52,374 nucleotides of DNA from Lachnospiraceae bacterium UBA7110 (lineage in GTDB: Bacteria; Bacillota; Clostridia; Lachnospirales; Lachnospiraceae), in the NCBI GenBank assembly GCA_002492295.1, contig DKYC01000157.1, positions 1 to 52,374 of the forward strand. The letters run 5' to 3'. Of this stretch, positions 8,575 to 17,142 are shown in pieces (the first letter of the stretch is position 1; each line of letters opens with the position of its first letter). The notes under the pieces are model-generated. The model saw only the letters and a program-made list of their open reading frames with translations. It did not search any database and was not told where the DNA came from. The translations under genes were made by a program, and so were the position numbers.

Positions 8575-9690
8575 ATGTTTTATATTCGCGCGGACGGCAA
8601 CACGCAGATTGGGATGGGGCATGTCATGCGCTGCCTTTCGATTGCGGAGGCGGCTGCCGATTTGGAAAAGACCTGCAGACCGGTGTTTCTTGTGGCGGAC
8701 GAGGACTGCCGCGGCATGATTGCGGAGCGGGGCTTTCGCGTGATTGTGCTGCATACGGATTTTAAGGATATGATGAGCGAGCTTTCGCAGCTTGAAAATA
8801 TACTGGTGCGGGAACGCGATCTTTTGCTTGTGGACAGCTATCAGGCGGATGCATCTTATTTTGCGGCGGTTTCCAGGATTGCCGTTACGGTCTGCCTTGA
8901 GGATATGGGGAAAGCGTATCCGGTCAATCTGCTGATTAATTATAATCTTTACGCGCCAAAGCTTGCAAAGCAGTATCAGATAAACGCAAAACCGCTGGAC
9001 ACGCTTTTGGGAGCGTCGTTTGTGCCATTGCGGCGCCTGTTTCAAACGGATAATGCGTATGATGTGCGCGATAAGGTAACGGATGTTATGATTACGACAG
9101 GCGGCAGCGACCCCTATTTTGCGGCGGGGGCGTTCCTTACGGCTTTTCTTGCGGCGGAGGAGACGTTTTGCCGTGGACATGATAATCATCCGGTTACGTG
9201 GCATATTGTGAGCGGACCGTTTAATGCGTTTGCAACGGAATTAAAGGAACGCTTTGGCGGGCGGGACAATGTTGTGATTTATGAGGGATTAAAGGACTTA
9301 AAGGCGCTTATGAAACGCTGCGACGTGGTGGTGACGGCGACGGGGAGTACGGTTTATGAGATATGTGCGCTCGGTGTGCCGATGATTGCGTTTTATTTTG
9401 CCGAAAACCAAAGACAGGGCGCGCAGGAGCTGGCACTTCTTACGGAAATTGTGAATGCAGGGTGCTTTTGTACGGACAGGGACGCAACCGTGGAAAGGGC
9501 TGTGGAGGCACTAAAACGGTGCATTTGTGACAGGGAGTACCGAGTGCTGTTAAATAGGCAGGAGCGCCGTCTGGTTGACGGAAAAGGTGCGGAGAGGATT
9601 GCAGGCAGGATTTTTCAGCTTTCACGGGAGAATTCTTTGGAATGGAGATTGACCAATGGCGGAGAGGAACGGGCGACAATTAAATTATGA
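8575..9690 (+). CDS. pseG: UDP-2,4-diacetamido-trideoxy-altropyranose hydrolase (PseG)
   Basis: PseG removes UDP from the pseudaminic acid precursor before PseI acts. It is an inverting GT-B-fold sugar hydrolase related to MurG. The N-terminal YIRADGNTQIGMGHVMRC contains the catalytic His (H16) of the G-x-G-H motif. TTGGSDP marks the start of the C-terminal nucleotide-binding domain, followed by TGSTVYE. The 371 residues are longer than the ~275 of the Campylobacter enzyme but within the range seen in Firmicutes. It overlaps the next gene by 35 bases. Confidence 0.93.
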   Translation: MFYIRADGNTQIGMGHVMRCLSIAEAAADLEKTCRPVFLVADEDCRGMIAERGFRVIVLHTDFKDMMSELSQLENILVRERDLLLVDSYQADASYFAAVSRIAVTVCLEDMGKAYPVNLLINYNLYAPKLAKQYQINAKPLDTLLGASFVPLRRLFQTDNAYDVRDKVTDVMITTGGSDPYFAAGAFLTAFLAAEETFCRGHDNHPVTWHIVSGPFNAFATELKERFGGRDNVVIYEGLKDLKALMKRCDVVVTATGSTVYEICALGVPMIAFYFAENQRQGAQELALLTEIVNAGCFCTDRDATVERAVEALKRCICDREYRVLLNRQERRLVDGKGAERIAGRIFQLSRENSLEWRLTNGGEERATIKL

Positions 9691-10747
9691 ACTTCTGCGT
9701 ATTCTTGCGATGCTGATGATTGTGTGTCTTCATTATCTGAGTAAGGGCGGTTTTTTAGGCGTGCCAACGCGGGAGGATATCAGCGTATCGGGGTATGTGG
9801 CATGGCTGCTTGAGGCGTTTTGCCTTGTCGCAGTAAATGTTTATGTGCTGATCAGCGGATATTTCGGCGGCGGCTCCCAGACGAAGGACGTGCTCAGGCG
9901 CCCTCTGAATATTTGGAAACAGGTGATATTTTATTCGGTAACCATTGGTGTGATTGCGTGTGTTACCGGGATACAGCGGCTGGACATGTACCAGGCTTTT
10001 ATGTATATTTTTCCGATTGTGACGGAGCATTACTGGTTTGCCACGTCGTATGTCATTCTCTGTTTTTTTATGCCGTTTTTGGATAGGGGGGCAGATGCGC
10101 TTGACCAAAAGAGCTTTTTAAGGCTATTGGGCGGTTTTCTGCTGGTTTTCAGTGTGGCAAAGACAGTTATTCCAATGCAGCTTGCCTGGGATAAGTACGG
10201 GTATGACGCGTTTTGGTTTGTGACGCTTTATCTGACAGGGGCGTATATCCGGCGGTTCGGGATTGCGGTGCTTCGCAACAGGGCATGGTCGGTTGTGCTT
10301 TATATCGGCAGTGTGCTCCTGATTTTTGCGTCGTTTCTTATAATAAGAACAGTTTTTTTTGCGACGGGAAGTCTTTCGGCGTTTGTAAGTTATGCATATT
10401 CTTATAATCACCTGCTTTGCTATCTTGGTGCGGTTGGACTGTTTATGGCGTTTAACGGGCGTTTTGCTAAGGAAACGGACAAGGCGGCACGGCGTCTGGA
10501 GCGGTTTCGGAAACCGATAGGGCTTGTGTCGGGGGCAACATTTGGCGTGTATTTAATCCATGAGCATGTCAATATCCGGTATTTGTGGCTGCAGTGGTTT
10601 GACTGTGCGGCATGGGTAGACGCGCCGCTCCCCCGCTTTCTGGGGCATATGGCTGTCACGGTGCTGACTGTTTTTGGGGTGAGTACGCTGATTGAGATTG
10701 TCCGCAGGGATGCGGCGGCAAGGATTGGAAGAATGTGCAAAGGATAG
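9656..10747 (+). CDS. Acyltransferase 3 family membrane protein
   Basis: A 363-residue protein with about ten predicted membrane helices. Its start, NYELLRILAMLMIVCLHY, is the signature of acyltransferase 3 (OafA/WecH-type) proteins, with the essential His in CLHY. The C-terminal FGVYLIHEH helix is also typical. Such proteins O-acetylate sugars of surface polysaccharides. It begins inside the 3' end of pseG in another frame, which suggests coupled expression with the pse genes. Pseudaminic acid is often O-acylated, so it may be the target, but that is inference. Confidence 0.88.
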   Translation: MAERNGRQLNYELLRILAMLMIVCLHYLSKGGFLGVPTREDISVSGYVAWLLEAFCLVAVNVYVLISGYFGGGSQTKDVLRRPLNIWKQVIFYSVTIGVIACVTGIQRLDMYQAFMYIFPIVTEHYWFATSYVILCFFMPFLDRGADALDQKSFLRLLGGFLLVFSVAKTVIPMQLAWDKYGYDAFWFVTLYLTGAYIRRFGIAVLRNRAWSVVLYIGSVLLIFASFLIIRTVFFATGSLSAFVSYAYSYNHLLCYLGAVGLFMAFNGRFAKETDKAARRLERFRKPIGLVSGATFGVYLIHEHVNIRYLWLQWFDCAAWVDAPLPRFLGHMAVTVLTVFGVSTLIEIVRRDAAARIGRMCKG

Positions 10748-10807
10748 CGTTTTCATAGGTTGGTATTTTATGGTTGCGGATAAATTCGCAGATTGTTGTG
10801 CTGGAAA

Positions 10808-12613
10808 ATGGAGATGGAAATGGAGACAACAGGACGGAAAAGAAAAATCATACAGTATTTCTTAGCGGTTGTTTTGCTCCTGTATCCGCTGCGTCACGCG
10901 TTTACGGGCGTTGATATGATGGATGCCGGGTATGCGCTTGGAAACTACCGTTTTTTTGACGTGCTCAATCCGATGTGGAAGCTTGCGACATACCTTGCAA
11001 ATGTTACGGGTGTTGTGCTGTCATGCCTCCCATCTGGCAATACGTGGGCAGGGATGAATTTGTATTCGGGGCTGTTAATTGGCATGGTGTCGGCAGCGGC
11101 TTTTTTGTATATGTGCAGGTTTTATGCGGGGAAAATAAAGGCGGGAACAGTACTGTTTTTTCTTGCGGAGTTTACCGCACTCTCGCTTTGCTGGGCGCCA
11201 AATGTAATTTTGTACCATTATCTTGGGTATCTGTTAATGACAACCGCGGTTTTGGTGCTTTATAAGGCAATTATGGAGGATAATAAAAAAGGCTATATTA
11301 CAGCCGGGGAAATTCTCGGGCTGTGCATCGCCGTCAGAATGCCGAATGTTACATATATGGCATTGATTGTTCCGCTGTGGTATTTTAGTATTATAAAAAA
11401 AGAGCCGTTTCGCAGACTGTGCGGCAGGACGCTTTACTGTGTGGGGGGATATGCGGCAGGCATGGCTGTGCCGCTTGGGTATATCTGTGTGAAATACGGA
11501 ATATCCGCTTACCCTGGTATGATTGCTTCGCTTTTTGAAGTCACGGAAACGGCAGTTGACTATAAGCCGACATCCATGATTGGGGCGATGTTTGGTGATT
11601 ATTTCCGGTATAGCGCGTGGCTTGGGATTTTTGCAGTGTATGGTGTTTTGGGCGTGGCTGCATTTAAAGTAATAGATGTTATTAAAATAAAAAAAGAGAT
11701 TAACAATAAAATAACAAATGCAATTAAAATCCTGTATCTTTTGGGAATGCTGGTAGTTATCCGGTTTTGCTATGGCAGAGGGATGTTTGATTTTGATTAT
11801 ACGGATTTTTTCAGTATGTATAAGTGGGTAACGGTTTATCTGCTGCTTGTGATGACAGCTTGTGTATGGGCGCTTTTTTCTTCCAAAATAAAGGAGGACT
11901 GTAAACTGTGGGCAGTTTTTTTACTCGTAATCATATGGATTACACCGCTTGGCAGCAACAACGGACTTTATCCGATTATCAATAACCTGTTTCTTGTTGC
12001 GCCCGTATCGGTGTATTTGTTTGCGCAATGCCTGCGCACGTTAAAAACAGATACAGCATTTAGGGCAGACAGACGGTTTGCGGCGGTCAGCGTATGTGTA
12101 ATCATTTTGCTTTGCACAATGATACAAAGCATTCTTTTTGGACACTGTTTTATTTTTCACGATGCAAAAGCTTCCGCAGAACAAGAGTTGTTATCTGAAC
12201 TGAGCTGTGCCGCAGCCGCTTCGGAATTGAAAACGACTGCCGGAAAAAAGCAGGCAATAGAAGGGCTTGACAGTTTTCTGCATAAAAACGGATTGAATAA
12301 AAAACGGGTGATATTGTATGGTGATATTCCGGCTTTATCCTATATTTTGGACATGGAACCCGCCATTTTCACAACATGGGCGGATTTGGATTCCAACAGG
12401 CTTGGCTTACTTGAGCAGGATTTGGATGCACTGCGCCAAAACAATGAAACGCCGGTTGTAATAATGGGAATACAGGCATTGGAAATAAGGGAGCAGTTGG
12501 GAAAAACGGACAAAAAGCGCGATGCAATCCTTGCTTTTATGCAGGCATCAGAATATGAAAGCGTGTATGAAAATGAGATGTTTGCAGTGTATTGCAGCCG
12601 GATAAGCCAGTGA
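10808..12613 (+). CDS. Large polytopic membrane protein, GT-C glycosyltransferase-like
   Basis: I do not recognise a named family. The ~601-residue protein has about eleven hydrophobic helices and a soluble C-terminal part of about 120 residues (from roughly 480). An acidic motif, GVDMMDAGY, lies in the first loop after helix 1. Acidic residues there are characteristic of GT-C transferases, which use polyprenyl-phosphate sugars on the outer face of the membrane. Several in-frame ATGs (10808, 10814, 10820) are possible starts; GGAG at 10810-10813 could serve the last. Its neighbours are glycan genes. A ligase or another transporter-like role cannot be excluded. Confidence 0.7.
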   Translation: MEMEMETTGRKRKIIQYFLAVVLLLYPLRHAFTGVDMMDAGYALGNYRFFDVLNPMWKLATYLANVTGVVLSCLPSGNTWAGMNLYSGLLIGMVSAAAFLYMCRFYAGKIKAGTVLFFLAEFTALSLCWAPNVILYHYLGYLLMTTAVLVLYKAIMEDNKKGYITAGEILGLCIAVRMPNVTYMALIVPLWYFSIIKKEPFRRLCGRTLYCVGGYAAGMAVPLGYICVKYGISAYPGMIASLFEVTETAVDYKPTSMIGAMFGDYFRYSAWLGIFAVYGVLGVAAFKVIDVIKIKKEINNKITNAIKILYLLGMLVVIRFCYGRGMFDFDYTDFFSMYKWVTVYLLLVMTACVWALFSSKIKEDCKLWAVFLLVIIWITPLGSNNGLYPIINNLFLVAPVSVYLFAQCLRTLKTDTAFRADRRFAAVSVCVIILLCTMIQSILFGHCFIFHDAKASAEQELLSELSCAAAASELKTTAGKKQAIEGLDSFLHKNGLNKKRVILYGDIPALSYILDMEPAIFTTWADLDSNRLGLLEQDLDALRQNNETPVVIMGIQALEIREQLGKTDKKRDAILAFMQASEYESVYENEMFAVYCSRISQ

Positions 12614-12666
12614 TGTTGCCGCGGTTACCATTGGCGTCTGCAAACTGCGTTTTTCCAATATTTTCC

Positions 12667-12695
12667 TTGCAAATTTCGTGTATACTGTGTAATAT
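12667..12695 (+). promoter_or_regulatory. Possible sigma-A promoter before the wecE-like gene
   Basis: TTGCAA (12667-12672), 17 bases, then TAATAT (12690-12695). A TATACT box at 12681-12686 is an alternative -10 without a good -35. The site lies in the 114-base gap before the aminotransferase gene, one of the larger gaps in this stretch. Confidence 0.4.
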
Positions 12696-12727
12696 TAAGA
12701 ATAGAAAAATATGGGAAGGAGAACCAC

Positions 12728-13858
12728 ATGATTTATTTTAACGTTCCTCCGTTTACGGGAAGGGAAATTGAATATATTAAACAGGCTGTGGAGAATCAGA
12801 AAATATGTGGTGACGGTCCTTTCACACAGAAATGCAATGAATGGATTGAGCAGCAGACAGGCACGGCAAAATGCCTGCTCACAACCTCCTGTACGCATGC
12901 GACAGAGCTTGCCGCGCTTTTGGCGGACATCAGGGAGGGCGACGAGGTTATTATGCCTGCATACACTTTTGTATCAACCGCGGACGCATTTGTGCTGCGC
13001 GGTGCAACGGCAGTGTTTGTGGACATCCGCCCCGATACCATGAACATTGACGAGAATCTGATTGAGGCGGCGGTTACCCCAAGGACAAAGGCAATCGCCC
13101 CGGTTCACTATGCGGGCGTTGCCTGCGAGATGGACAGGATTATGGCGATTGCGAAAAAACATAACCTTTTTGTCATTGAGGATGCCGCGCAGTGTATCAT
13201 GGCGACGTACAAGGGCAAGGCACTTGGCGCAATCGGCGACTTTGGCTGCTATTCGTTCCATGAAACGAAGAATGTGAGTATGGGCGAGGGCGGCGCAATT
13301 CTGATTAAGGATGAAAAATATATAAACGATGCCGAAATAATCCGCGAAAAGGGTACGAACCGCTCGCAGTATTACCGCGGGCAGGTGGACAAGTACCGCT
13401 GGATGAATTACGGCTCGTCTTATCTGCCAAGTGATATGAACGCGGCATATTTATGGGCGCAGCTGGAGCTTGCAGGGGAAATCACAAAGACAAGGCGCGC
13501 GCGCTGGGAACAGTATAATACCCTGCTGCAGCCTTTAAAGGAACGCGGACTTTTAGAGCTGCCGACAATCCCCGAAGGCTGTGAGCACAACGGGCATATG
13601 TACTATGCAAAGGCACGCGACCTGGAAGAGCGGACAAGACTGCTTGCTTTTTTAAAGGAAAACGGCATTTGGAGCGTATTCCACTACGTTCCGCTCCATA
13701 CCGCTCCGGCAGGATTAAAGTTCGGCAGGTTTGCGGGGGAAGATGTTTACACGACAAAAGAGAGCGAACGACTTTTCAGGCTTCCGATGTTCTATGCGTT
13801 AAAGGAGTCGGAGGTGGATTATATCGTTAGCAAGGTGAAGGAGTTCTATCGCGTATGA
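12728..13858 (+). CDS. wecE: dTDP-4-amino-4,6-dideoxygalactose transaminase (WecE/RffA-like)
   Basis: A 376-residue PLP aminotransferase of the DegT/DnrJ/EryC1 family, the same length as Escherichia coli WecE. The PLP lysine is K181 in SFHETKNVSMGEGGA. EDAAQ supplies the Asp, and the N-terminal FNVPPFTGREIEYIKQA is typical of the WecE subgroup. The family converts dTDP-4-keto-6-deoxyglucose to dTDP-Fuc4N. The enzymes that would supply dTDP-4-keto-6-deoxyglucose (RmlA and RmlB) are not in the window. A good RBS (GGAAGGAG) precedes the ATG. It overlaps the next gene by ATGA. A GNAT further down (15653) may acylate its product. Confidence 0.9.
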   Translation: MIYFNVPPFTGREIEYIKQAVENQKICGDGPFTQKCNEWIEQQTGTAKCLLTTSCTHATELAALLADIREGDEVIMPAYTFVSTADAFVLRGATAVFVDIRPDTMNIDENLIEAAVTPRTKAIAPVHYAGVACEMDRIMAIAKKHNLFVIEDAAQCIMATYKGKALGAIGDFGCYSFHETKNVSMGEGGAILIKDEKYINDAEIIREKGTNRSQYYRGQVDKYRWMNYGSSYLPSDMNAAYLWAQLELAGEITKTRRARWEQYNTLLQPLKERGLLELPTIPEGCEHNGHMYYAKARDLEERTRLLAFLKENGIWSVFHYVPLHTAPAGLKFGRFAGEDVYTTKESERLFRLPMFYALKESEVDYIVSKVKEFYRV

Positions 13859-15669
13859 TGGATAGCCGCACAGGCAGGAAAGCAGGCAGAGTGTGTATTT
13901 TAGCCATATTTATCCTTCTGCTTGTGGCGTTTCCTGCGATTGCATTTGATTTTTATTATGATTTGAATGACGATACCCTGATTAAGGATATCGTCTCGGG
14001 CGCCTACACGGGTACGCCGAGCGGTTACAGTGTGCAGCTTTTGTTTCCGCTTGCGTGGCTGATTGCCCAGCTGTACAAAGTTGTACCAAATGTGGCATGG
14101 TATGGCTTGTTTTTGTGCGTCTGCCAGTTTGGTGCGGCAGTACTTATCGCAATCCGCCTCACCGCGCTTTTTCAGACTGTAAAAGGTCGTATTATGGCGC
14201 TTCTTGCGGAGCTTTTTGTGTTTTTTGGACTGTTTTTGCGCGAGCTTGTCATTATACAGTACAGCGTGACATCGGGAATGTGCATGATGTGCGCGGTTTT
14301 TTTGTTTCTTACCTCTGACAGCCGCAGCAAAAAGGGAAGATACGCAATTCCGCTGTTTCTGGTGGTGCTTGCTTTTATGATCCGGACCAAAGTCTGCCTG
14401 ATGCTGATGCCGTTTCTGCTGCTTGCGGGGGCGGTTTCGTGGGCGTCCGAGGAAAAAATCCTTACGGGCGCCAATTTCAGAAAATACCTGTTTCCAATTG
14501 GCGGTGCGCTGCTTGGGATGCTTGCGGTGTTCTGCCTGGACATGCTTGCCTACCATGGCAATGAATGGAGCAGCTTCAGGGAGTTTTTTGATGCAAGGAC
14601 AAAGCTTTATGATTTTTACGATATCCCGGATTATGGACAGAATAGGGAGTTCTATGAAACGGTAGGGCTGTCGCGGGAGTCGTATGCGCTTTTGGAAAAC
14701 TATAATTTTGCGTTGGATGAGTCGATTGACACATGGCTTTTGGAGTCCATGGCAGAGTATCAGAAGAAGCAGCTGAACAATACGTTTGGTTTCGTGAGCA
14801 AAAACAGTATCAGGGAGGCGCTTTGGCTGTACAGGGACAGTATTTTAAAATCCTTTAGCACGGCTAAGTCTGCTGTTGCGGCGGCTTATGTGGTTTACGC
14901 ACTCTTTTGCCTGATACCGGCGGCCAAAAACAGGGAGTTTTGGAGGGTGTTTCGCAGGATTGTGCCGAAAATTGCGCTGTTGTTGGTTATAAGGAGTGTT
15001 TTGTGGTTATATTTATATATGGCGGACAGAGTGCTTGCACGTGTGACCGTGCCGCTTCTTATGACAGAGCTTGCCTGTATCACCGGATTTTGGCTGGAGG
15101 ATATGAAGCGGCTGACAGGGACTGCCGGGCAAAAGGCCAAGGGTGTTACGGCGACGACCGTATATCTGCTTACGCTGTTTGCGCTTGTCACTGCGTTTGC
15201 GCTGAATGATATGCGTGTCGGTGAGGAATATAAGGCGAGGGCAGCCGCGGACAGGCGCTGGTATGCATTTATGGATTACTGCCGCGAAAATCCGGAGAGC
15301 TATTATGTGATGGATGTGTACTCCGCAACCTCGTATCAGGGTGCTTCCTATTCGGAAAAGATATTTTTGGATGTGGATAATTCATATAAAAATTATGACT
15401 ACTGCGGGGGATGGCTTGCTAAGAGCCCGCTTGCGCGTAAAAAACTTGCGGATAAAGGCTTCCGCGATATGCAGAGTGCGCTTCTTGGCAGGAAAGGCGT
15501 GTATTTTGTGGCGGCGCCGGAGCGGGATATGCAGTGGATGGAAGCGTATTATGCCAAACGGGGCGTCCGCGTGGAGTGCAGGCGTACCGGTGAAATCCGA
15601 ACGGACAGTGGCGATACGGCGTTTGTGGTGTATGATATTTGGAGGGCTGACAATGAAACCGGTAGATAA
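13855..15669 (+). CDS. Large polytopic membrane protein, GT-C glycosyltransferase-like
   Basis: Unrecognised family. The protein has ~604 residues, about ten or eleven membrane helices and a C-terminal soluble region of about 140 residues from residue ~460. The first extracytoplasmic loop carries an acidic NDDT, which fits the catalytic loop of GT-C transferases. The second half has YYVMDVYSATSYQG and a VYFVAAPE strand, suggesting a compact alpha/beta tail. The start overlaps the wecE-like stop (ATGATG at 13855), and its own end overlaps the following GNAT by 17 bases. It has the same general shape as the protein at 10808, so the two may be distant paralogues. Confidence 0.7.
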   Translation: MMDSRTGRKAGRVCILAIFILLLVAFPAIAFDFYYDLNDDTLIKDIVSGAYTGTPSGYSVQLLFPLAWLIAQLYKVVPNVAWYGLFLCVCQFGAAVLIAIRLTALFQTVKGRIMALLAELFVFFGLFLRELVIIQYSVTSGMCMMCAVFLFLTSDSRSKKGRYAIPLFLVVLAFMIRTKVCLMLMPFLLLAGAVSWASEEKILTGANFRKYLFPIGGALLGMLAVFCLDMLAYHGNEWSSFREFFDARTKLYDFYDIPDYGQNREFYETVGLSRESYALLENYNFALDESIDTWLLESMAEYQKKQLNNTFGFVSKNSIREALWLYRDSILKSFSTAKSAVAAAYVVYALFCLIPAAKNREFWRVFRRIVPKIALLLVIRSVLWLYLYMADRVLARVTVPLLMTELACITGFWLEDMKRLTGTAGQKAKGVTATTVYLLTLFALVTAFALNDMRVGEEYKARAAADRRWYAFMDYCRENPESYYVMDVYSATSYQGASYSEKIFLDVDNSYKNYDYCGGWLAKSPLARKKLADKGFRDMQSALLGRKGVYFVAAPERDMQWMEAYYAKRGVRVECRRTGEIRTDSGDTAFVVYDIWRADNETGR

Positions 15670-16201
15670 GGATTTTTTGATAAAAGGGGAAACGGTTTAT
15701 TTAAGACCGATTACCGAGGAGGATACCAGGCTTGTGCTTGGCTGGAGGAATGCGCCGGATGTCGTGGAGAACTTTCTGTACCGGAAGGAGATTACGGTGC
15801 AGGAGCATTTGGACTGGCTGAGAAACAAGGTCTTTACAGGGAAGGTACATCAGTTTGTAATCTGCGGCATAGAGGACGACACGCCGATAGGCTCCGTCTA
15901 TCTGCAGAATTTTGACGAGGAAAACAATAAGGCGGAGTGGGGGCTGTTTCTTTCTTCCGATAAAACGCGCAGTAAGGGCGTGGGTACACAGGTCGGAAGG
16001 CTGATTCTTGATTATGCGTTTCACCATTTGGGACTGCACAAGCTGCATTCGAGGGTGCTTGCCTGCAACAGGCCGTGCGTGCGCATGAATGAAAAATTAG
16101 GATTCCGGCAGGAGGCATATTTGCGGGACGAGCTTGTGCTGGACGGGAAATATGAGGATTTAATCCTTTACGGGGCTTTAGAAGGAGACATACGGGAATG
16201 A
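15653..16201 (+). CDS. GNAT N-acetyltransferase, possible amino-sugar acetyltransferase
   Basis: A 182-residue GNAT protein of the RimJ/RimL-like subgroup. It has LRPITEEDTRLVLGWRN at the N-terminus, AEWGLFL, the CoA-binding SKGVGTQVGRLIL, and CNRPCVRMNEKLGF. It starts inside the previous gene at 15653 with GGAGGG six bases upstream, and ends by overlapping the GT2 gene (ATGA). WRN and EHLDWL also recall PseH, so it could be the real PseH and the one at 6636 something else. Next to a WecE-like enzyme, the simplest role is acetylation of the 4-amino group of a 4-amino-4,6-dideoxyhexose, as WecD does. Confidence 0.82.
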   Translation: MKPVDKDFLIKGETVYLRPITEEDTRLVLGWRNAPDVVENFLYRKEITVQEHLDWLRNKVFTGKVHQFVICGIEDDTPIGSVYLQNFDEENNKAEWGLFLSSDKTRSKGVGTQVGRLILDYAFHHLGLHKLHSRVLACNRPCVRMNEKLGFRQEAYLRDELVLDGKYEDLILYGALEGDIRE

Positions 16202-17142
16202 GCAAAATAAGCTTTGTCATACCATGCTACCGCAGTGAACATACGATTGAGGCAGTTGTGGCAGAAATTATGGATACGATGAAAGGGCTTGCGGCGTACG
16301 ACTATGACATTTTTCTCGTGAATGACTGCTCCCCTGACAATACGTTTGCGGTAATCCGGCAGATTTGTGAAAAACATAACAATGTTACGGGAATCAGTCT
16401 TGCGAAGAATTTCGGGCAGCATGCGGCGCTGATGGCGGGGCTGCGGAAATCGGACGGGGACATTGTGGTATGTCTTGACGATGACGGTCAGACACCGGCT
16501 GACGAGGTGGGCAGGCTGATTGACGCCGTGGAACAGGGCAGCGATGTGGTCTATGCAAGCTACAATTCCAAACAACACAGTGCATTTCGTAACTTTGGCA
16601 GTCATATCAATGACATTATGACACGCATTATGCTGGGAAAACCCAAGGAGCTGCAGCTGACAAGCTATTTCGCGGCAAAACGTTTTGTCGTTGACAGTAT
16701 GCTGCAGTATGAACATAGTTATCCGTATGTAATTGGCCTGGTTCTGCGCGCCACGAAAAATATTACAAACGTGCCTGTAAACCACAGAAAGCGGGAGGTC
16801 GGCAGCTCCGGCTATACCGTGCGCAAGCTGCTTGCCCTTTGGCTCAACGGTTTTACGGCGTTTTCCATTCTTCCACTGCGCATTGCGACGGCGGCAGGCG
16901 CCTTTTTTGCAGTGGCAGGGTTTTTGTATGGAATTTATACAGTGGTTAAAAAGCTGGTCAATCCGGCGGTGCCGATGGGATTTAGCTCGCTGATGGCAGC
17001 AGTCGTCTTTTTCGGCGGGATGTTAATGATTATGCTTGGACTGATTGGCGAGTACATTGGGCGCATCTATATCTGTATCAACCGTTCCCCACAGTACGTG
17101 ATACGCGAGGAGACAGGAGCGAAGGAAGGTGAGGATCCGTGA
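16198..17142 (+). CDS. GT2 polyprenyl-phosphate glycosyltransferase (ArnC/DPM1-like)
   Basis: A 314-residue family 2 glycosyltransferase that should move a sugar onto undecaprenyl phosphate at the inner membrane face. The catalytic domain has SFVIPCYRSE, VNDCSPDNT and D94-D95-D96 (CLDDDGQ). SLAKNFGQHAALMAG is typical of the GtrB/ArnC/Dpm1 group. Two C-terminal membrane helices (about residues 225-300) follow, ending in LGLIGEYIGRIY. Such enzymes feed GT-C transferases with lipid-phosphate sugars, and two GT-C-like proteins lie just upstream. Its donor may be the nucleotide sugar made by the WecE-like enzyme. Confidence 0.9.
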   Translation: MSKISFVIPCYRSEHTIEAVVAEIMDTMKGLAAYDYDIFLVNDCSPDNTFAVIRQICEKHNNVTGISLAKNFGQHAALMAGLRKSDGDIVVCLDDDGQTPADEVGRLIDAVEQGSDVVYASYNSKQHSAFRNFGSHINDIMTRIMLGKPKELQLTSYFAAKRFVVDSMLQYEHSYPYVIGLVLRATKNITNVPVNHRKREVGSSGYTVRKLLALWLNGFTAFSILPLRIATAAGAFFAVAGFLYGIYTVVKKLVNPAVPMGFSSLMAAVVFFGGMLMIMLGLIGEYIGRIYICINRSPQYVIREETGAKEGEDP

